Shown one piece after another: positions 5,340 to 6,851 of a stretch of 6,851 nucleotides of DNA. Every line of letters begins with the position of its first letter. The first letter of the stretch is position 1. The position numbers and the translations under genes were made by a program. A model generated the notes under the pieces. It was not told the origin of the DNA. It saw only the letters and a program-made list of their open reading frames with translations, and ran no database searches. The stretch is from Spirochaetota bacterium. Its GTDB lineage: Bacteria > Spirochaetota > UBA12135 > COTS27. The stretch lies in assembly GCA_030621685.1 (NCBI GenBank), contig JAUXHF010000100.1, positions 1 through 6,851 of the forward strand, given 5' to 3'.

Positions 5340-6851
5340 ATGCAAGCAACGCAAAAAACCTTGACAGCTTTTTTAAGAGAAAGACAGCAACTTAGAATTC
5401 CGCTATATCAAAGAACATATAGCTGGGAAATAAAACAATGCGAAAAACTTTGGGATGACATAATGCGTATTGCCGATAAGGAAGATGTTGATAGTTATTT
5501 TATTGGTTCAATTGTTCGCATAAAAAAAAACTTGGACACAAGAGAAATTTCTGAGCAAATTATTATTGATGGCCAGCAAAGAATAGCAACAATATTATTG
5601 TTGCTATCGGCTCTTGCTGAATCTACAAATCAAGAAGAAAGCGCCGAGGAGTGGAAAGAAGAGTATTTAATTAATAAGGGTGCAGAAGGTGAGTTAAGGT
5701 ACAAACTGATATTAACCGAAGAAGACAAGTCGTCTTTAATAGCTATCATTGAAAAAAGAATTCATGCAAATATTGCATCAACAAGAATTAAAGAAAATTT
5801 CGAGTTCTTCAAAGAAAAGTTATTTCAAGAAAAGTCATCTCAAGAAAACACTGAAGATGCCCTGCAGAAGATCTATGCTGGAATTAGAAAACTAATTATT
5901 GTCGACATTACTCTTGGCAAGCATGATAACCCCCAACTTATTTTTGAAAGTTTAAATTCTAAGGGGCTGGATTTATCTCAAGCTGATCTTATTAGAAATT
6001 ATGTCCTCATTGACCTGCATCAAGAGCTTGAAAATACTGTTTATAGCGGGTACTGGCGGCCAATGGAGAAAAACTTCGGGCAGGAAAACTATAATAAGTT
6101 TTTTAATCGCTTCATGCGAGATTACTTAACCATGAAAACTGGTAGAATTCCTAATGAAAAAAATGTCTATGAAGAATTCAAAAAATACTATGAACAGCAA
6201 GGTGGAAAGGAAAAAGCTGAGTCTATCTTAGATGATGTTTATAAGCACTCAGTGTATTATGTGAACATGGCTTTAAAGAAAGAAAAAAATGTTAAGCTAC
6301 AAGAAGCCTTTTCAGATTTAAAAGCATTGGAGGCTAAGGTAGTATATCCCTTTTTGTTATCTGTTTATAGGGATTATGATGAAGAAATTATTAACGAAGA
6401 ATGCTTTCTTGACATTTTGAATTTGACACAAAGCTATATTTTTAGAAGATCTGTTTGTGGATTGCCATCAAATAGTCATGGTAAGTTTTTTGCTGGAATA
6501 TATAAATCAATTAAAAAAGAAAATTATTTTGAAAGCCTTCAAGCAAAATTCAATTCTCTGCGAGCGCAACAGAGATTCCCTAACAATAAAGAATTTAAAG
6601 AAGAGCTTGGACGAAGGAATTTATACCACACAAGAAATATTAAATTTTTATTAAGACGTCTTGAAAATTTCGGAAGAAAAGAGCCGGTGAATACTGAAAG
6701 ATATACTATTGAACATATCATGCCACAAAACCAAAATTTATCAGGAGATTGGCAAGCTATGCTTGGTGAAAATTGGAAAGCTATTCAAGAACAGTATTTG
6801 CATACACTTGGAAATTTAACGTTAACCGGATATAACTCAGAACTAAGTGAT
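5340..6851 (+). CDS. DUF262-DUF1524 (GmrSD-type) restriction protein, 3' end beyond the window
   Basis: The frame runs 504 codons from ATG 5340 to the window edge without a stop. The N-terminal DUF262 (GmrS-like, ParB/Srx-fold NTPase) domain shows IPLYQRTYSW at 20-29 and the hallmark DGQQR at 77-81, which is needed for nucleotide binding or hydrolysis in this family. FESLNSKGLDLSQADLIRNY (202-221) is the conserved end of the domain. A helical linker follows. The C-terminal DUF1524 (GmrD-like His-Me finger nuclease) domain starts with IEHIMPQ, putative catalytic His459, and LHTLGNLTLTGYN at 487-499. Fused proteins of this kind include GmrSD and BrxU, which cut modified phage DNA, and SspE, which acts with phosphorothioate modification; sequence alone does not choose between them. 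It is divergent from cas9 and probably under its own promoter. Confidence 0.93.
   Translation, partial: MQATQKTLTAFLRERQQLRIPLYQRTYSWEIKQCEKLWDDIMRIADKEDVDSYFIGSIVRIKKNLDTREISEQIIIDGQQRIATILLLLSALAESTNQEESAEEWKEEYLINKGAEGELRYKLILTEEDKSSLIAIIEKRIHANIASTRIKENFEFFKEKLFQEKSSQENTEDALQKIYAGIRKLIIVDITLGKHDNPQLIFESLNSKGLDLSQADLIRNYVLIDLHQELENTVYSGYWRPMEKNFGQENYNKFFNRFMRDYLTMKTGRIPNEKNVYEEFKKYYEQQGGKEKAESILDDVYKHSVYYVNMALKKEKNVKLQEAFSDLKALEAKVVYPFLLSVYRDYDEEIINEECFLDILNLTQSYIFRRSVCGLPSNSHGKFFAGIYKSIKKENYFESLQAKFNSLRAQQRFPNNKEFKEELGRRNLYHTRNIKFLLRRLENFGRKEPVNTERYTIEHIMPQNQNLSGDWQAMLGENWKAIQEQYLHTLGNLTLTGYNSELSD

Noticed and set aside
6457..6721. Short open frames on both strands (6457..6654 + and 6539..6721 -)
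   Set aside because: Both are inside the continuous DUF262-DUF1524 frame, whose conserved motifs before and after this stretch show it is the real gene.

Overview
This AT-rich bacterial window holds a compact, apparently complete type II-C CRISPR-Cas locus beside a second, divergently oriented anti-phage gene. Strong AGGAG/GGAG ribosome binding sites and sigma70-like TATAAT boxes suggest a Gram-negative, probably proteobacterial, host. The sequence alone does not fix the taxon. No tRNA, rRNA, transposase or integrase is visible.

Layout from left to right. Positions 1-203 are the cas-proximal end of a CRISPR array: a 5-bp repeat remnant, three identical 36-bp repeats and three 30-bp spacers, two of which are near-twins. 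Positions 210-342 encode a tracrRNA on the + strand, the same direction as the crRNAs. It has a 5' hairpin, an anti-repeat and a final hairpin plus U-tract that acts as terminator. On the minus strand follow cas2 (727..359), cas1 (1629..664) and cas9 (5006..1626), transcribed in the order cas9-cas1-cas2. There is a 4-nt ATGA overlap at cas9/cas1 and a 64-nt overlap at cas1/cas2. No csn2 or cas4 lies between cas2 and the array, which together with the 1126-aa Cas9 indicates subtype II-C. Positions 5007-5339 are a divergent intergenic region with two families of short direct repeats. From 5340 to the right edge runs the 5' part of a DUF262-DUF1524 (GmrSD/BrxU/SspE-type) restriction gene with no stop before the edge.

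How the parts work together. Cas1 and Cas2 should insert spacers. Each repeat ends in a perfect extended -10 element (TGnTATAAT), so each spacer should be transcribed from its own promoter, as known in Neisseria, giving crRNAs with about 24 nt of guide. The last repeat has no spacer after it. Its promoter instead points straight at the tracrRNA. A transcript starting one repeat earlier would carry guide, repeat, linker hairpin, anti-repeat and tracr tail in a single molecule, a potential natural single-guide RNA. Cas9 retains all visible RuvC and HNH catalytic residues. The DUF262-DUF1524 protein may add restriction of modified phage DNA, which Cas9 handles poorly, making this a small defence island.
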